This document shows positions 36,689-45,170 of a DNA stretch of 59,650 nucleotides, piece after piece; position 1 is the stretch's first letter; every line of letters begins with the position of its first letter. The position numbers were made by a program, and so were the translations under genes. The notes below the pieces were generated by a model. That model was not told the DNA's origin and made no database searches. It saw only the letters and a program-made list of their open reading frames with translations. The stretch is from Clostridia bacterium (lineage in GTDB: Bacteria > Bacillota > Clostridia > Christensenellales > Aristaeellaceae): the NCBI GenBank assembly GCA_017550745.1, contig JAFZOG010000007.1, positions 1 to 59,650 of the forward strand. The letters are read 5' to 3'.

Positions 36689-37873
36689 ATGAACTCAAAA
36701 ACAGGTTCACCGGAAAAGCTTTGGAACAGGAACTACATCATGGTGCTGATCGTATGCACGCTCAGCGCGTTTTCCTTCTACACCAACCAGACCATCCTGT
36801 CCAAGCACCTGACCGGGAATATTGGCGCTACCATGACGCTGGCCGGAACCATTGTGGGGCTGTTTTCCCTCACGTCGCTGTTCTGCCGCCCCTTCTGCGG
36901 CCTGATGGCTGACCGGATGAACAAGGTGCTGCTGATGGTGATCAGCAACATGCTGATGACGGTGGGCCTGATCGGCTTTGCCTATGCCAAAAGCATCCCG
37001 CTGTTCATTGCCATGCGCATCATCAACGGCATCGGCTTTGCCGTAGGCAGCACAGCGCAGGTGGCGCTGTGCACCTGCTTCATTCCCAAATCCCGCATGG
37101 GCGAAGGCATCGGCTACATGGGCCTGAGCATGGTGCTGGCCTCGGCCACGGCGCCCGGCCTTGGCATCGCCATCAGCCAGGCTATGGGCATGAAAGCCGT
37201 GTTTCTCGTGTCCGCGGCCATGCCGGTGGCTGGGTGCGTCCTGCTCCTGTTCATGCGGTCGGACGAGGCGAAGCCCAAAAAAGAAAAAAGAGCCATCCGG
37301 CTGGAAGACATACTGGAATGGCGGGCCTGGGCCTTCTCGCTTTGCGGCGGCATGTTTTCCTTCGTAAACGGCATCATCAACGCCTATATCGTGCTGTATT
37401 CCGACCTGCGCGGCATCGCGGATATCAGCCTGTACTTCACCGTGTACGCGGTCTGCCTGTTTGTGGTGCGGCCCCTCTCCGGCAAGCTCATGGATAAGAA
37501 AGGCATCCGGCTTACCGTGCTGCCCGCCATGCTGCTGACCGCGGTATCCATGATCGTGCTGAGCCAAAGCACTTCTTTCGTCCTGATCATTGTCTCCGCC
37601 GTGCTGCGCGCCGTGGGCCAGGGAACCGCCCAGCCCTCCCTGCAGGCGGGCTGCATCAACTATATCGGCCGCGACAGGAGCGGCGTCGCCACCAGCACCT
37701 ATTACCTCTTCGGCGACGTGGGCCAGGGCGTCGGCCCCATGCTGGGCGGTATGGCCCTGGAAATGATCACGGGCCTGAGCGGATACCAGTTTCTGTTTTA
37801 TGTATGCGCCGCCCTGCTGGCGCTGGGCTTTGTGATCTTTGAAGTGTTCACCCGGAAAAAAGGGCTGAAATAA
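36689..37873 (+). CDS. MFS transporter
   Basis: A 394-residue protein with 12 predicted membrane segments. It has the family's loop 2-3 motif in CGLMADRMNKVLLM (GxxaDrxgrr type) and a repeat of this in the second half (GKLMDKKGIRL). Members export or import many small molecules. The start at 36689 has GGGGAGG seven bases upstream; the longer open frame is rejected. It is the last plus-strand gene of the LacI-controlled cluster. It may carry out the acyl or aryl acid released by the esterases, or take up a second substrate; this is inference. Confidence 0.88.
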   Translation: MNSKTGSPEKLWNRNYIMVLIVCTLSAFSFYTNQTILSKHLTGNIGATMTLAGTIVGLFSLTSLFCRPFCGLMADRMNKVLLMVISNMLMTVGLIGFAYAKSIPLFIAMRIINGIGFAVGSTAQVALCTCFIPKSRMGEGIGYMGLSMVLASATAPGLGIAISQAMGMKAVFLVSAAMPVAGCVLLLFMRSDEAKPKKEKRAIRLEDILEWRAWAFSLCGGMFSFVNGIINAYIVLYSDLRGIADISLYFTVYAVCLFVVRPLSGKLMDKKGIRLTVLPAMLLTAVSMIVLSQSTSFVLIIVSAVLRAVGQGTAQPSLQAGCINYIGRDRSGVATSTYYLFGDVGQGVGPMLGGMALEMITGLSGYQFLFYVCAALLALGFVIFEVFTRKKGLK

Positions 37874-37879
37874 AGAAGA

Positions 37880-37908
37880 AGCCGGATCGGTCCCAGGCCG
37901 GCGTTTTC
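37880..37908. terminator. Weak terminator-like hairpin between convergent genes
   Basis: GCCGG/CCGGC (37881-37885 and 37898-37902) followed on the plus strand by GTTTTCC. Short stem and poor T-tract. Confidence 0.4.
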
Positions 37909-37917
37909 CGGACAGCG

Positions 37918-39315
37918 TTACGCCCGCTTTCCGCTCACCAGGCGCTCCTGGCAGCGCTTCATCCAATCGCCTTTCAGGTAGTATATGATAAACAGGGCGG
38001 ACGCCACGATCCAGGTCACGGGGTAGCTGATCATCGTAAGCGCCACGGAGGGATTGCGCGAAACGAATCCCAGCAGCCATACCAGCCGCAGCACGCACAC
38101 GCCAAAGAAGGTAAACAGGGTAGGCATCAGCGATTCCCCCGCCCCGCGCAGGGCGCCGCCCAGGATTTCAACAAAAACGTAGGTAACGAAGAACGGCGCG
38201 ACCAGATACAGGATCTCCATGCCCCGTTCAACCACCGCTTCTTCATTGGCGAAAAGCAGGTAAATTCTTTTCCCGAACAGCAGCATCAATCCGCTGCATA
38301 GCGCGGCGGCGGCAAGCGCCATCAAAAGGCATTGCCGCACGCCTTTTTTTACGCGGTCAAACTTCATCGCGCCGAAATTCTGCCCCACAAAAGTGGTGAT
38401 GGAAATGCCGAAGGCGTTCAGGATCATCCAGTACAGGCCATCCATGCGGCCCCAGGCGCTCCAGGCGGCGGAAACATCGGTGCCAAAGCCGTTGATAAAG
38501 GTCTGGATGATGACATTGGATATGGAATACATCACGGATTGCAGCCCCGCGGGCAGGCCGATGCGCACGATGCGGGCCAGCAGGTCGCCGTGGAAACGGA
38601 TCCTTTTCCAATCCAGATGGTATGCCATCGGCGAGCGGACCAGCACCACGATCACCAGCACGGCGCTGACGGTCTGGGACAGGATGGTGGCCAGGGCCGC
38701 GCCGGATACGCCCATATCCAGGCCCATGACCAGAAACAGGTCCAGCACAATGTTTGTCATGCAGGCGGCGATGAGAAAAAACAGCGGACGCCGGGAATCC
38801 CCCACCGCGCGGAGGATGCCGCTGCCCACGTTGTATATCAGGGAAGGGATCATGCCCAGGAAATAGATGCGGATGTAGCTGACCGCCGGCTCCATCACGT
38901 CCTCCGGCGTGCGCATCCAGCGCAGCAGCGTCGGGGAAAGGAAATACCCGAACAGGGTCAGCGCCAGCCCGCCGGTGATGGCAATGGCCAGGGCGGTATG
39001 TACCGTGCGGGACACCTGGCCATGCTGCCGCGCGCCGAAGAACTGGGAAATGATCACCGTCGCGCCGGAGGACAGGCCGATGAAAAAGCCCACGATCAGA
39101 TTGATCAGGTTGCCTGTAGCGCCGCCCACCGCCGCCAGCGCCTGCTTGCCCACATACTTGCCCACGATCATCGCGTCGGCTGTGTTGTAAAGCTGTTGAA
39201 AAAACGTCCCCAATAAGATCGGGAAAAAGAAAAACAGGATCTGCTGCCAGATCACACCGTCCACGATCCCATAGCCCGTATCCCGCTTCGGCGCTGTGCT
39301 CCGCGTTTTTTCCAT
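37918..39315 (-). CDS. MATE family efflux transporter (2)
   Basis: A 465-residue MATE exporter with about 12 membrane segments. LLGTFFQQLYNTADAMIVGKYVG and the second-half GLPAGLQSVMYSISNVIIQTFINGFGTD are the repeated family motifs. The start at 39315 has AAGGAG seven bases upstream; the upstream open frame is rejected. It converges with the MFS gene and lies 61 bases downstream of the pseudouridine synthase gene. The substrate is unknown. It is not closely similar to the first MATE protein in the window. Confidence 0.92.
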   Translation of the reverse strand: MEKTRSTAPKRDTGYGIVDGVIWQQILFFFFPILLGTFFQQLYNTADAMIVGKYVGKQALAAVGGATGNLINLIVGFFIGLSSGATVIISQFFGARQHGQVSRTVHTALAIAITGGLALTLFGYFLSPTLLRWMRTPEDVMEPAVSYIRIYFLGMIPSLIYNVGSGILRAVGDSRRPLFFLIAACMTNIVLDLFLVMGLDMGVSGAALATILSQTVSAVLVIVVLVRSPMAYHLDWKRIRFHGDLLARIVRIGLPAGLQSVMYSISNVIIQTFINGFGTDVSAAWSAWGRMDGLYWMILNAFGISITTFVGQNFGAMKFDRVKKGVRQCLLMALAAAALCSGLMLLFGKRIYLLFANEEAVVERGMEILYLVAPFFVTYVFVEILGGALRGAGESLMPTLFTFFGVCVLRLVWLLGFVSRNPSVALTMISYPVTWIVASALFIIYYLKGDWMKRCQERLVSGKRA

Positions 39316-39376
39316 GGTGCCGCTCCTTAAAATTCCTGTTGTGAAAAAAGGCAGTAACAATCTTCATCCGTTTGCA

Positions 39377-40258
39377 TCAATCGGCCAAAGCGGAATCTTC
39401 GCAAAAGGGGCAGGGAGCGGTGAAGCGCATCCTCTCCCCCGTGGCCGGATGGGTAAATTCCAGGGAATAGGCGTGAAGCATCAGGCGGTCGGCAGCGGGC
39501 ATCCGCTTGTGACCGTACAGGGGATCGCCCAATACGGGATGGCCGGCGGAGGACATATGCACGCGGATCTGGTGCGTGCGGCCTGTAATGATATGCACGT
39601 CCAGGAGCGTTCGGTCAGGATACTCCCTGAGCACCTTCCATTCCGTTTTCGCCCAGCGCCCGTTCTCGTCCACCGCCATTTTCTTGCGGTCCGTTTTGCT
39701 GCGGCCGATGGGCTTTTCAATCACGCCCGCCTGTTCTTTCATTTTTCCGTATACCATTGCCCGGTAATGCTTTTCCATCTGCCGGTCGGCAAGCTGCCGG
39801 GACAGCGCGGCATGGGCAGCGTCGTCCTTGGCCACCAGCATCAGGCCGCTGGTATCTTTATCCAGGCGGTGCACGATGCCAGGCCGCATTTCCCCGCCGA
39901 TGCCGCTGAGGCTGTCCAGGTGATAGAGCAGCGCGTTCACCAGGGTGCCGTCGCCGTTCCCGGCGGCGGGATGCACCACCATGCCGCAGGGCTTCACCAC
40001 CACAGCCAGATGCTCGTCCTGGTAAAGGATCTCCAAAGGAATATCCTGCGCTTCCGCTTTGGCGGGCCTTGCCTCCGGCAGCGTCACGGTCACGGGCATG
40101 CCCACCGCAGTTTTCAGCGAGGGCTTGGTCTCCACCCTCTCCCCCACTTTGACGCAGCCATCCTTGATCAGCGCCGCCGCCCGGCTGCGGCTCAGTTCTC
40201 CGTCGGAGGACAAAAGCACGTCCAGCCTCTCGCCGTTTCCCATATATTCCCGGGTCAT
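39377..40258 (-). CDS. RluA/RluD-family pseudouridine synthase
   Basis: A 293-residue enzyme that converts uridine to pseudouridine in rRNA or tRNA. An N-terminal S4 RNA-binding domain (about 10-65, RLDVLLSSDGELSRSRAAALIKDG) leads into the catalytic domain with the HRLDKDTSGLM motif, whose Asp is the nucleophile, and GRTHQIRVHM. The start at 40258 overlaps the lspA stop as ATGA, which is the common lspA-rluD arrangement in Firmicutes (YlyB-like). RluD itself acts at 23S positions 1911/1915/1917; the exact target here is not certain. Confidence 0.92.
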   Translation of the reverse strand: MTREYMGNGERLDVLLSSDGELSRSRAAALIKDGCVKVGERVETKPSLKTAVGMPVTVTLPEARPAKAEAQDIPLEILYQDEHLAVVVKPCGMVVHPAAGNGDGTLVNALLYHLDSLSGIGGEMRPGIVHRLDKDTSGLMLVAKDDAAHAALSRQLADRQMEKHYRAMVYGKMKEQAGVIEKPIGRSKTDRKKMAVDENGRWAKTEWKVLREYPDRTLLDVHIITGRTHQIRVHMSSAGHPVLGDPLYGHKRMPAADRLMLHAYSLEFTHPATGERMRFTAPCPFCEDSALAD

Positions 40259-40707
40259 TGCCCCCTCCACTCCTGCGGGCGGAATTGCAGGCTGACGAAG
40301 CACAGGATCGCGCCGAGCACCACGCCAACGTCCGCCATATTGAAAATATAAAAATCCATAAACAGCAGTTCAAACATGTCGATCACATAGCCGAACGCCA
40401 GCCGGTCAATCATGTTGCCCAGGGCGCCTCCGGCGATCATGGAGATGGAAGCGGCCGCCAGTCCGGTGGGACGTATCCTGCGGACGATCCGAATGCTCAG
40501 CAGCGCCAGCAGCACAGAAACCGCCAGGATCACATACGAATGATTCTGAAACAGCCCCAGGGCCATGCCCGTGTTCCGCACCGGATGCAGGGCCAGCACC
40601 CCGGGAATCAGCCTGCGGTAAAACGTGTCCGCCGTGAGCAGCTTCACCAGCCGGTCGATCCCCAGTACCATCAGGCCGGGAAAAAACCATAATGCTTTTC
40701 TCTTCAT
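40255..40707 (-). CDS. lspA: Lipoprotein signal peptidase (signal peptidase II)
   Basis: A 150-residue membrane protein with four hydrophobic segments that cleaves prolipoprotein signal peptides after lipidation. The two catalytic aspartates lie in GNMIDRL and FNMADVGV, and HPVRNTGMALGLFQ is the other conserved patch (usually N-x-G-x-x-F/LG). It is coupled to the pseudouridine synthase gene by an ATGA overlap and preceded four bases upstream by the DUF5665 gene. Its presence confirms that the organism makes lipoproteins, which makes the lack of a lipobox in the sugar-binding protein more notable. Confidence 0.94.
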   Translation of the reverse strand: MKRKALWFFPGLMVLGIDRLVKLLTADTFYRRLIPGVLALHPVRNTGMALGLFQNHSYVILAVSVLLALLSIRIVRRIRPTGLAAASISMIAGGALGNMIDRLAFGYVIDMFELLFMDFYIFNMADVGVVLGAILCFVSLQFRPQEWRGQ

Positions 40708-40711
40708 GCGC

Positions 40712-40978
40712 TCAATGTATCCTGCTTTCCACCAGCATGACGACCTTCGCCAGATAATCGCCGATGAGGGGGATATTCGCCCGCATCAGTGCCTGCAAGA
40801 TATACACCAGCAAAGCGCCGATCAGAGAGAATCCCACCATGAAGCCAAGGCCCCGCAGCACGCCTTCTAAGAAAGCGTCCCGCAGGCGGGCCCGCCTGTC
40901 GGACTGGTAGCGCACATACTCCCCCAGCCGCATCCGCTCCGCCGCGTCGATGATCCGCTCCACCCGTTCATCCAGCAT
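40712..40978 (-). CDS. DUF5665 small membrane protein
   Basis: An 88-residue protein with a charged N-terminal half and a hydrophobic segment, GLGFMVGFSLIGALLVYILQAL (about 44-65), matching the DUF5665 family of Clostridia. No function is known. GGAGG lies six bases before the ATG. It heads the operon DUF5665-lspA-rluA type, with four bases to lspA. A promoter is predicted at 41025-41053. Confidence 0.8.
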   Translation of the reverse strand: MLDERVERIIDAAERMRLGEYVRYQSDRRARLRDAFLEGVLRGLGFMVGFSLIGALLVYILQALMRANIPLIGDYLAKVVMLVESRIH

Positions 40979-41024
40979 AGCTGCCCTCCAGACCGATTCC
41001 TGTTCCTATCATCTCCACTTTCCC

Positions 41025-41053
41025 ATCATATCACAACTATTCTTTTCCGTAAA
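41025..41053 (-). promoter_or_regulatory. Predicted promoter of the DUF5665-lspA-pseudouridine synthase operon
   Basis: Minus-strand -35 TTTACG and -10 TATGAT with 17-base spacing, 47 bases before the start codon. Confidence 0.5.
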
Positions 41054-41064
41054 TCATTTTCCAT

Positions 41065-41368
41065 GAAAAAACCCTCCGGCGCAATCGCCAGAGGGACAGA
41101 TTGTCGAAAAACCCCCGGGATGCATCGAAGGGCCGCAGCCCTTCGAATGTAATCCGCAGGCGGCGGCGTGTACGTCGCCGAAGGAGCAACAGAACATTGC
41201 TTCCTATATCAATTTCCGGCCGTAATAAGAGCGTTTCGCTTGCGAAATGCCTTTTTACAGGAAATTGATGCTTCGAATGAAAATGGAATCCCGATTCCAT
41301 TTTCATTCGAAAACTGTCGAAAATACTTTTTCGACAGCCTGACTCTCCGGCGCAATGGCCAGAGGGAT
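41065..41368 (-). repeat. Hairpin-rich non-coding tract bounded by near-identical terminator-like repeats
   Basis: No gene is present between 40979 and 41382. The tract begins and ends with copies of a 24-base unit (about 41073-41096 and 41344-41367, about 22 of 24 identical). The distal copy on the minus strand is a proper intrinsic terminator (stem 41072-41081/41086-41095, then TTTTTT). Between them lie further hairpins: TCGAAGGGC/GCCCTTCGA (41125-41146), CGGCGGCG/CGTCGCCG (41161-41180), a nested pair ATCAATTTCC/GGAAATTGAT (41208-41217/41260-41269) around GCGTTTCG/CGAAATGC, a perfect 19-base stem (41272-41290/41293-41311) and CTGTCGAAAA/TTTTCGACAG (41314-41337). All follow the oxidoreductase operon, so it is transcribed as its 3' tail unless stopped earlier. 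Confidence 0.75.
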
Positions 41369-41381
41369 TCGGGCAGAATAT

Positions 41382-41906
41382 TTATTCGTTCATGAACGCC
41401 TGTTTGTTCAGGGGGATCAGGGCCGCTTTACGCCCGGAAAACACCTTTTCAAACACCTTGAACACGGTTTCCACCTGCACCACGCCGGTGCCGCGGACCA
41501 CTTCGCCCAGCATGGCCATGTTGGCCACCTTGTCGTTGCCCAGCGCGGCGCACCGGGCGGCCAGATCAACAGCAACGGCTTTGATGTCGCTGCGCTGGGG
41601 CTGGCGGTCGATGATGGATTCATTGTAGAACATGTATCCGCCCGCCTTGACCATGGGCTCAAACTTGTCCATGGAGGGGCGGTTCATGACCACGGCGATG
41701 TCCGCCTCGTAAATCAGCGGGGAGGATACGGGCCTGTCGGAAACGACCACGGTGCAGTTGGCGGTGCCGCCGCGCATTTCCGGGCCGTAGGAGGGCAGGA
41801 AGGTGGCTTCCTTGCCTTCCAGCATGGCGGCATACGTGATGATCTGGCCCATCAGCAGCACGCCCTGGCCGCCGGAACCGGCGAAAAACATTTTGTAGGT
41901 ACTCAT
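41382..41906 (-). CDS. 2-oxoacid:ferredoxin oxidoreductase, gamma subunit (VorC/KorC type)
   Basis: A 174-residue subunit. FFAGSGGQGVLLMGQIITYAAM and SYGPEMRGGTANCTVVVSD are signature stretches of the gamma subunit, which binds CoA and helps shuttle electrons. It overlaps the beta-subunit gene as ATGA at 41903-41906; the longer open frame is rejected. It is the last gene of the operon. Family assignment is firm. Which 2-oxoacid is used depends on the alpha and beta subunits. Confidence 0.92.
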   Translation of the reverse strand: MSTYKMFFAGSGGQGVLLMGQIITYAAMLEGKEATFLPSYGPEMRGGTANCTVVVSDRPVSSPLIYEADIAVVMNRPSMDKFEPMVKAGGYMFYNESIIDRQPQRSDIKAVAVDLAARCAALGNDKVANMAMLGEVVRGTGVVQVETVFKVFEKVFSGRKAALIPLNKQAFMNE

Positions 41907-42655
41907 GCCTGTTTCTCCTCCTTCGGCTCCTTGATCACGCCCAGGGGATAATACGCCATCACGTTGTTGCGCACCCACTCCAGGGCTTTCACCGGGGGCA
42001 GGCCCCAGTTGGTGGGGCAGGTGGAGAGGAATTCCACCAGCGTGAAGCCCAAGCCTTTTTTCTGGATCTCAAAGGCCCGGCGCACGGCTTTTTTCGCCTG
42101 GCGGATATGGGCAGGGCTGTCCAGCGCCACGCGCTCCACATAGGCGGCGCCGTCGATGGAGCCCAGCATTTCGCTCATCTTCACGGGCATACCGTTCAGT
42201 TCCTTGCTGCGCCCGTCCTGGCTGGTGGTGCTCTTCTGGCCGATCAGGGTGGTGGGGGCCATCTGGCCGCCGGTCATGCCGTAAATGCCGTTGTTGATAA
42301 AGAAGGTGGAAAACTTTTCCCCGCGCACGGCGGCATGGACGATTTCGCCGGTGCCGATGGAGGCCAGGTCGCCGTCGCCCTGGTAGGTGAACACGATCTT
42401 GTCGGGATGCACCCGGCGGATGCCGCTGGCAACGGCGGGGGCGCGCCCGTGGGCGGCCTCGCACATATCCACGTTCATGTATTCATGGGCGGTGACGGAG
42501 CAGCCGATGGGGGCCACGCCGATGGTGTTTCCCAGCTCTCCCATTTCCTCCAGCACTTCCATGATGATGCGGTGGGCGATGCCGTGGGTGCAGCCGGGGC
42601 AGTAATGGGTAGGCACGTCGGTCATGCCCTTGGTGTATTCAAAGATGGGCTTCAT
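41903..42655 (-). CDS. 2-oxoacid:ferredoxin oxidoreductase, beta subunit (TPP-binding)
   Basis: A 250-residue thiamine pyrophosphate-binding subunit. The TPP motif runs from GDGDLASIGTGEIVHAAVRG to INNGIYGMTGGQMAPTT. The N-terminal HYCPGCTHGIAHRI carries cysteines typical of the beta subunit. It is coupled by ATGA overlaps to both the alpha gene (42652-42655) and the gamma gene. With them it interconverts a 2-oxoacid plus CoA with acyl-CoA, CO2 and reduced ferredoxin. Confidence 0.93.
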   Translation of the reverse strand: MKPIFEYTKGMTDVPTHYCPGCTHGIAHRIIMEVLEEMGELGNTIGVAPIGCSVTAHEYMNVDMCEAAHGRAPAVASGIRRVHPDKIVFTYQGDGDLASIGTGEIVHAAVRGEKFSTFFINNGIYGMTGGQMAPTTLIGQKSTTSQDGRSKELNGMPVKMSEMLGSIDGAAYVERVALDSPAHIRQAKKAVRRAFEIQKKGLGFTLVEFLSTCPTNWGLPPVKALEWVRNNVMAYYPLGVIKEPKEEKQA

Positions 42656-43746
42656 TTCAATCCCTCCAATACAGCCTTGGCCCGCGCGGCCACTTCCAGA
42701 GAGGTGGGCACCATGCCGCCGGTGCGGTGGGCCAGGAATGCGGGCAGACGCCCGTTCAGCGCCAGTTGCACGTCGGTGATCATCTGGCCCATGGACAGCT
42801 CGGTGGAAATGACGGCTTTCGTAACGCCATAATCGATTTCGTCAAACGCCTTGTTGGGGAAGGGCCACAGGCTGATGGGCCGGATGAGGCCCGCCTTGAT
42901 GCCCTGCTCAGCCAGCACCTCGCAGGCTTCGCGGCAGATGCGGGCGGTGGTGCCAAAGGCTACCAGCACCACCTGCGCGCCTTTCAGGTTTTCGGTTTCA
43001 TAGCGGCAAAGCTCTTTCTCGGCGCGGGCGTATTTCTCAAACAGCTTTTCCACGTGCTTTTCCAGATCCTCGGGCTTCATGCGCAGGGACTTGACCACCC
43101 GGCGGTTCTGTTCGCCGCCCCGGTCATTGTAGCCGGTGCAGGCCCAGTCCCTTAAGCCCGCGATTTCGTTGGGCTTAGGCACGGGCTTAAACTCCGGCAG
43201 GCGCACGGGCTCCATCATCTGGCCGATCATGCCGTCGGCCAAAATCATGATAGGATTGCGCCACTTCTGGGCCAGCTCGGTGCCCTCATAGAGCAGATCC
43301 ACAGCCTCCTGGATGGAACTGGGGGCGAACACGGGAATCCGGTAGTCGCCGTTGCCGCCGCCCCGGGTAACCTGGTAATAGTCCGCCTGGCCGGGCTGGA
43401 TGCCGCCGATGCCGGGGCCGCCGCGGGAGACGTTCATACAAAGCAGAGGCACTTCGGCGGAGCACAGGAAGCTCATGCCCTCCTGCATCAGAGCGATGCC
43501 CGGAGAGGAGGATGAAATAAACACCGTACCTCCCGCGGCGCCCGCGCCGTAGGACATGTTGATGGCGCCCAGCTCGCTTTCCGCCTGCACGAAATAGCCG
43601 CCGTGTTTGGGCAGTTCCCGGCTCATATACTCGGGAACCTCGCTCTGGGGCGTGATGGGATAGCCGAAATACATCCGCGCGCCGCCGCGGATGGCGGCTT
43701 CGGCAAAGGCTTCGTTGCCTTTCATGAGCACTTTGTCGGTGGTCAT
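42652..43746 (-). CDS. 2-oxoacid:ferredoxin oxidoreductase, alpha subunit (VorB-type)
   Basis: A 364-residue alpha subunit. [32 protein letters not shown] is typical of the group usually annotated as 3-methyl-2-oxobutanoate (2-oxoisovalerate) dehydrogenase VorB, though 2-oxoglutarate forms (KorA) look similar. The middle has [13 protein letters not shown] and [17 protein letters not shown]. Domains I and II of the pyruvate:ferredoxin oxidoreductase family are both present. The start overlaps the ferredoxin gene as ATGA at 43743-43746. Branched-chain preference is supported only by resemblance and by the neighbouring T-box; it needs a phylogeny to settle. Confidence 0.88.
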   Translation of the reverse strand: MTTDKVLMKGNEAFAEAAIRGGARMYFGYPITPQSEVPEYMSRELPKHGGYFVQAESELGAINMSYGAGAAGGTVFISSSSPGIALMQEGMSFLCSAEVPLLCMNVSRGGPGIGGIQPGQADYYQVTRGGGNGDYRIPVFAPSSIQEAVDLLYEGTELAQKWRNPIMILADGMIGQMMEPVRLPEFKPVPKPNEIAGLRDWACTGYNDRGGEQNRRVVKSLRMKPEDLEKHVEKLFEKYARAEKELCRYETENLKGAQVVLVAFGTTARICREACEVLAEQGIKAGLIRPISLWPFPNKAFDEIDYGVTKAVISTELSMGQMITDVQLALNGRLPAFLAHRTGGMVPTSLEVAARAKAVLEGLK

Positions 43747-43970
43747 TGGTCGCCCTCCTCCTTCTCATAGATGGCAATGGCCCCGTCGGGGCACATCAGA
43801 GCGCAGCTCTGGCAGCCGATGCACGCTTCTTGGTTCACCGCGCAGGCGGGATGATACCCCTTGGCATTGACCTGGGCGGACATGCCGATCACGCCCTTGG
43901 GGCAGGCGTTCCGGCAAAGCTCGCACCCTTTGCACCTTTCCGGACGGAAAACAAGCTGGAACGAACGCAT
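43743..43970 (-). CDS. 2-oxoacid:ferredoxin oxidoreductase, delta subunit (2[4Fe-4S] ferredoxin)
   Basis: A 75-residue ferredoxin with two clusters: [12 protein letters not shown] and [12 protein letters not shown]. It carries electrons from the TPP centre to free ferredoxin. The start at 43970 has GGAAAGGAG seven bases upstream; the longer open frame is rejected. It follows the ATPase gene by 37 bases and is coupled to the alpha subunit. Confidence 0.93.
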   Translation of the reverse strand: MRSFQLVFRPERCKGCELCRNACPKGVIGMSAQVNAKGYHPACAVNQEACIGCQSCALMCPDGAIAIYEKEEGDQ

Positions 43971-44007
43971 CTTTTTTCTCCTTTCCAAAACCAGAAATTG
44001 TAACAGA

Positions 44008-44685
44008 CTATTTATCCAGATATGCGGGCCGCATATACAGACCCAGGGGACGCAGCGGAGCCATGCCCGACAGGTCCTCCGGGGTGACGATGCCCGCGGG
44101 ATAACAGGTGAATAACAGGGGAACGCCCATCTCCTCAGAGAGGGCTTGCGCCTTTTCATAGCCCTCCCGGATGATTTCGGCGGTGGTTTCGCGTAGCAGG
44201 TGGGTGTTGTTCACCAGGCCGGTGACGGGGATTTGCAGTTCACGCTGGATCGCCTCCACGTGCTCCCGGCAGGCACCAATATCCCGCGTCTCATAGCGGC
44301 GGAAGTTCACCACCGCCCACAGCTCATGGTCGTTTCCCTCAAAGTATTTGCCAAACTGCCGCAGCACCCGCGCACCGGCGTCGTTGCCGCCCAGGTCGAT
44401 GATGGCCTGGCAGCCTGCATCCTCCAGCGGCGCGCGCAGGGCGGCGGTCAGGGCGGGCAGCTCCGCCGTGGCCCCGGTGGAATTGTACACGTCGCCGTAC
44501 AGGGCCACGCCGTTTTCCTCCAGCAGCGCCTTGCGCTCCCGGGAACGGAAATAAGGGTTCGCCACGTCCAGATCCACCACTGCCAGCCGCTCATACAGCC
44601 GATTTTTATCCCTGGCCAGCTCCATCGCCAGGCTCACCGACAGCTCGGTTTTCCCGCTGCCATAGTGCCCGGCGATCACGATCAT
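44008..44685 (-). CDS. P-loop ATPase (MinD/CobQ-like) heading the oxidoreductase operon
   Basis: A 225-residue protein with a deviant Walker A motif, [17 protein letters not shown], at the N-terminus, [15 protein letters not shown] (Walker A' / switch-like) and [14 protein letters not shown]. It resembles SIMIBI-class ATPases such as MinD, ParA and CobQ-related cofactor proteins. The start may be the ATG at 44685 or a TTG at 44694; neither has an ideal site. It is the first gene of the operon and is driven by a promoter at 44739-44767. A role in metal-cluster maturation or in regulating the enzyme is plausible by class and context but not established. Confidence 0.75.
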   Translation of the reverse strand: MIVIAGHYGSGKTELSVSLAMELARDKNRLYERLAVVDLDVANPYFRSRERKALLEENGVALYGDVYNSTGATAELPALTAALRAPLEDAGCQAIIDLGGNDAGARVLRQFGKYFEGNDHELWAVVNFRRYETRDIGACREHVEAIQRELQIPVTGLVNNTHLLRETTAEIIREGYEKAQALSEEMGVPLLFTCYPAGIVTPEDLSGMAPLRPLGLYMRPAYLDK

Positions 44686-44738
44686 GCGCCGCAACGCCCT
44701 CTTCCCCCTTTCCCCGCGTCATTGGAAGCGCTTTTTTC

Positions 44739-44767
44739 ATTATGGCGCGGCGCGCGAAAAATGTCAA
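44739..44767 (-). promoter_or_regulatory. Predicted promoter of the oxidoreductase operon
   Basis: Minus-strand consensus -35 TTGACA (44762-44767) and -10 CATAAT (44739-44744) with 17-base spacing. It diverges from the T-box promoter, with about 55 bases between the -35 boxes. Confidence 0.75.
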
Positions 44768-44822
44768 CCCACAATGTTTGTATTTCTTCTGTACAGACAG
44801 AAAAAAAGGGCGAAAAAAGCTG

Positions 44823-44851
44823 TTGACTTTTCGCTGTTTCTCTGCTAAACT
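44823..44851 (+). promoter_or_regulatory. Predicted promoter of the T-box leader
   Basis: -35 TTGACT and -10 TAAACT with 17-base spacing. Expected start is near 44858, about 310 bases before the coding start. Confidence 0.65.
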
Positions 44852-44869
44852 ACATCCAATCGCATACCA

Positions 44870-45137
44870 AAGGCAATGACGAAGAAGGCGGGGTCTTGCG
44901 TCCACCGAAAGAGAGCCGGGGCAGCTGAAAACCGGCGGCGGAAGAGATCCAGGCTGTGGCTTCCGAGCCGGGCGCTTGAACACATTTCCAGTAGGGCGTC
45001 CCGTCACCGCCGCGTCAGGGCGGAGGGCTTCAAAAGGAGCCCATGAGCGGCGCTGCAATGCGCAATTTGAGTGGTACCGCGAGCTGAAAGGGATATATTC
45101 AGCCCGTCTCAAAGAAAATACTTTGGGGCGGGTTTTT
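44870..45137 (+). promoter_or_regulatory. T-box leader RNA
   Basis: Every canonical T-box landmark is present: AATGACGAAGAAG at the 5' base of stem I (about 44875), AGAGAG with a GCCGG/CCGGC distal stem (44909-44935), CCAGTAGGGCG after stem I (44988), and the antiterminator T-box TGGTACCGCG (45072-45081). The terminator is CCCGTCTCAAAG/CTTTGGGGCGGG then TTTTTT (45104-45137). The variable base after TGG is T, which pairs with a tRNA whose discriminator base is A. The specifier is not certain; GTG at 44956-44958 (Val) is the best-spaced candidate, while TGG at 44957-44959 (Trp) conflicts with the discriminator rule. It regulates the downstream fusion gene. Confidence 0.93.
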
Positions 45138-45170
45138 TATCTGCCCGGACTCACAAGGAGGATGTACGCC

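Noticed and set aside
36707-38098. Minus-strand open frame spanning the MFS gene and part of the MATE gene (463 codons)
   Set aside because: Charged low-complexity antisense shadow across two genes.
44957-44959. Trp (TGG) specifier codon in the T-box
   Set aside because: The antiterminator variable base T predicts discriminator A, while tRNA-Trp usually has G; spacing to the lower stem also fits GTG better.
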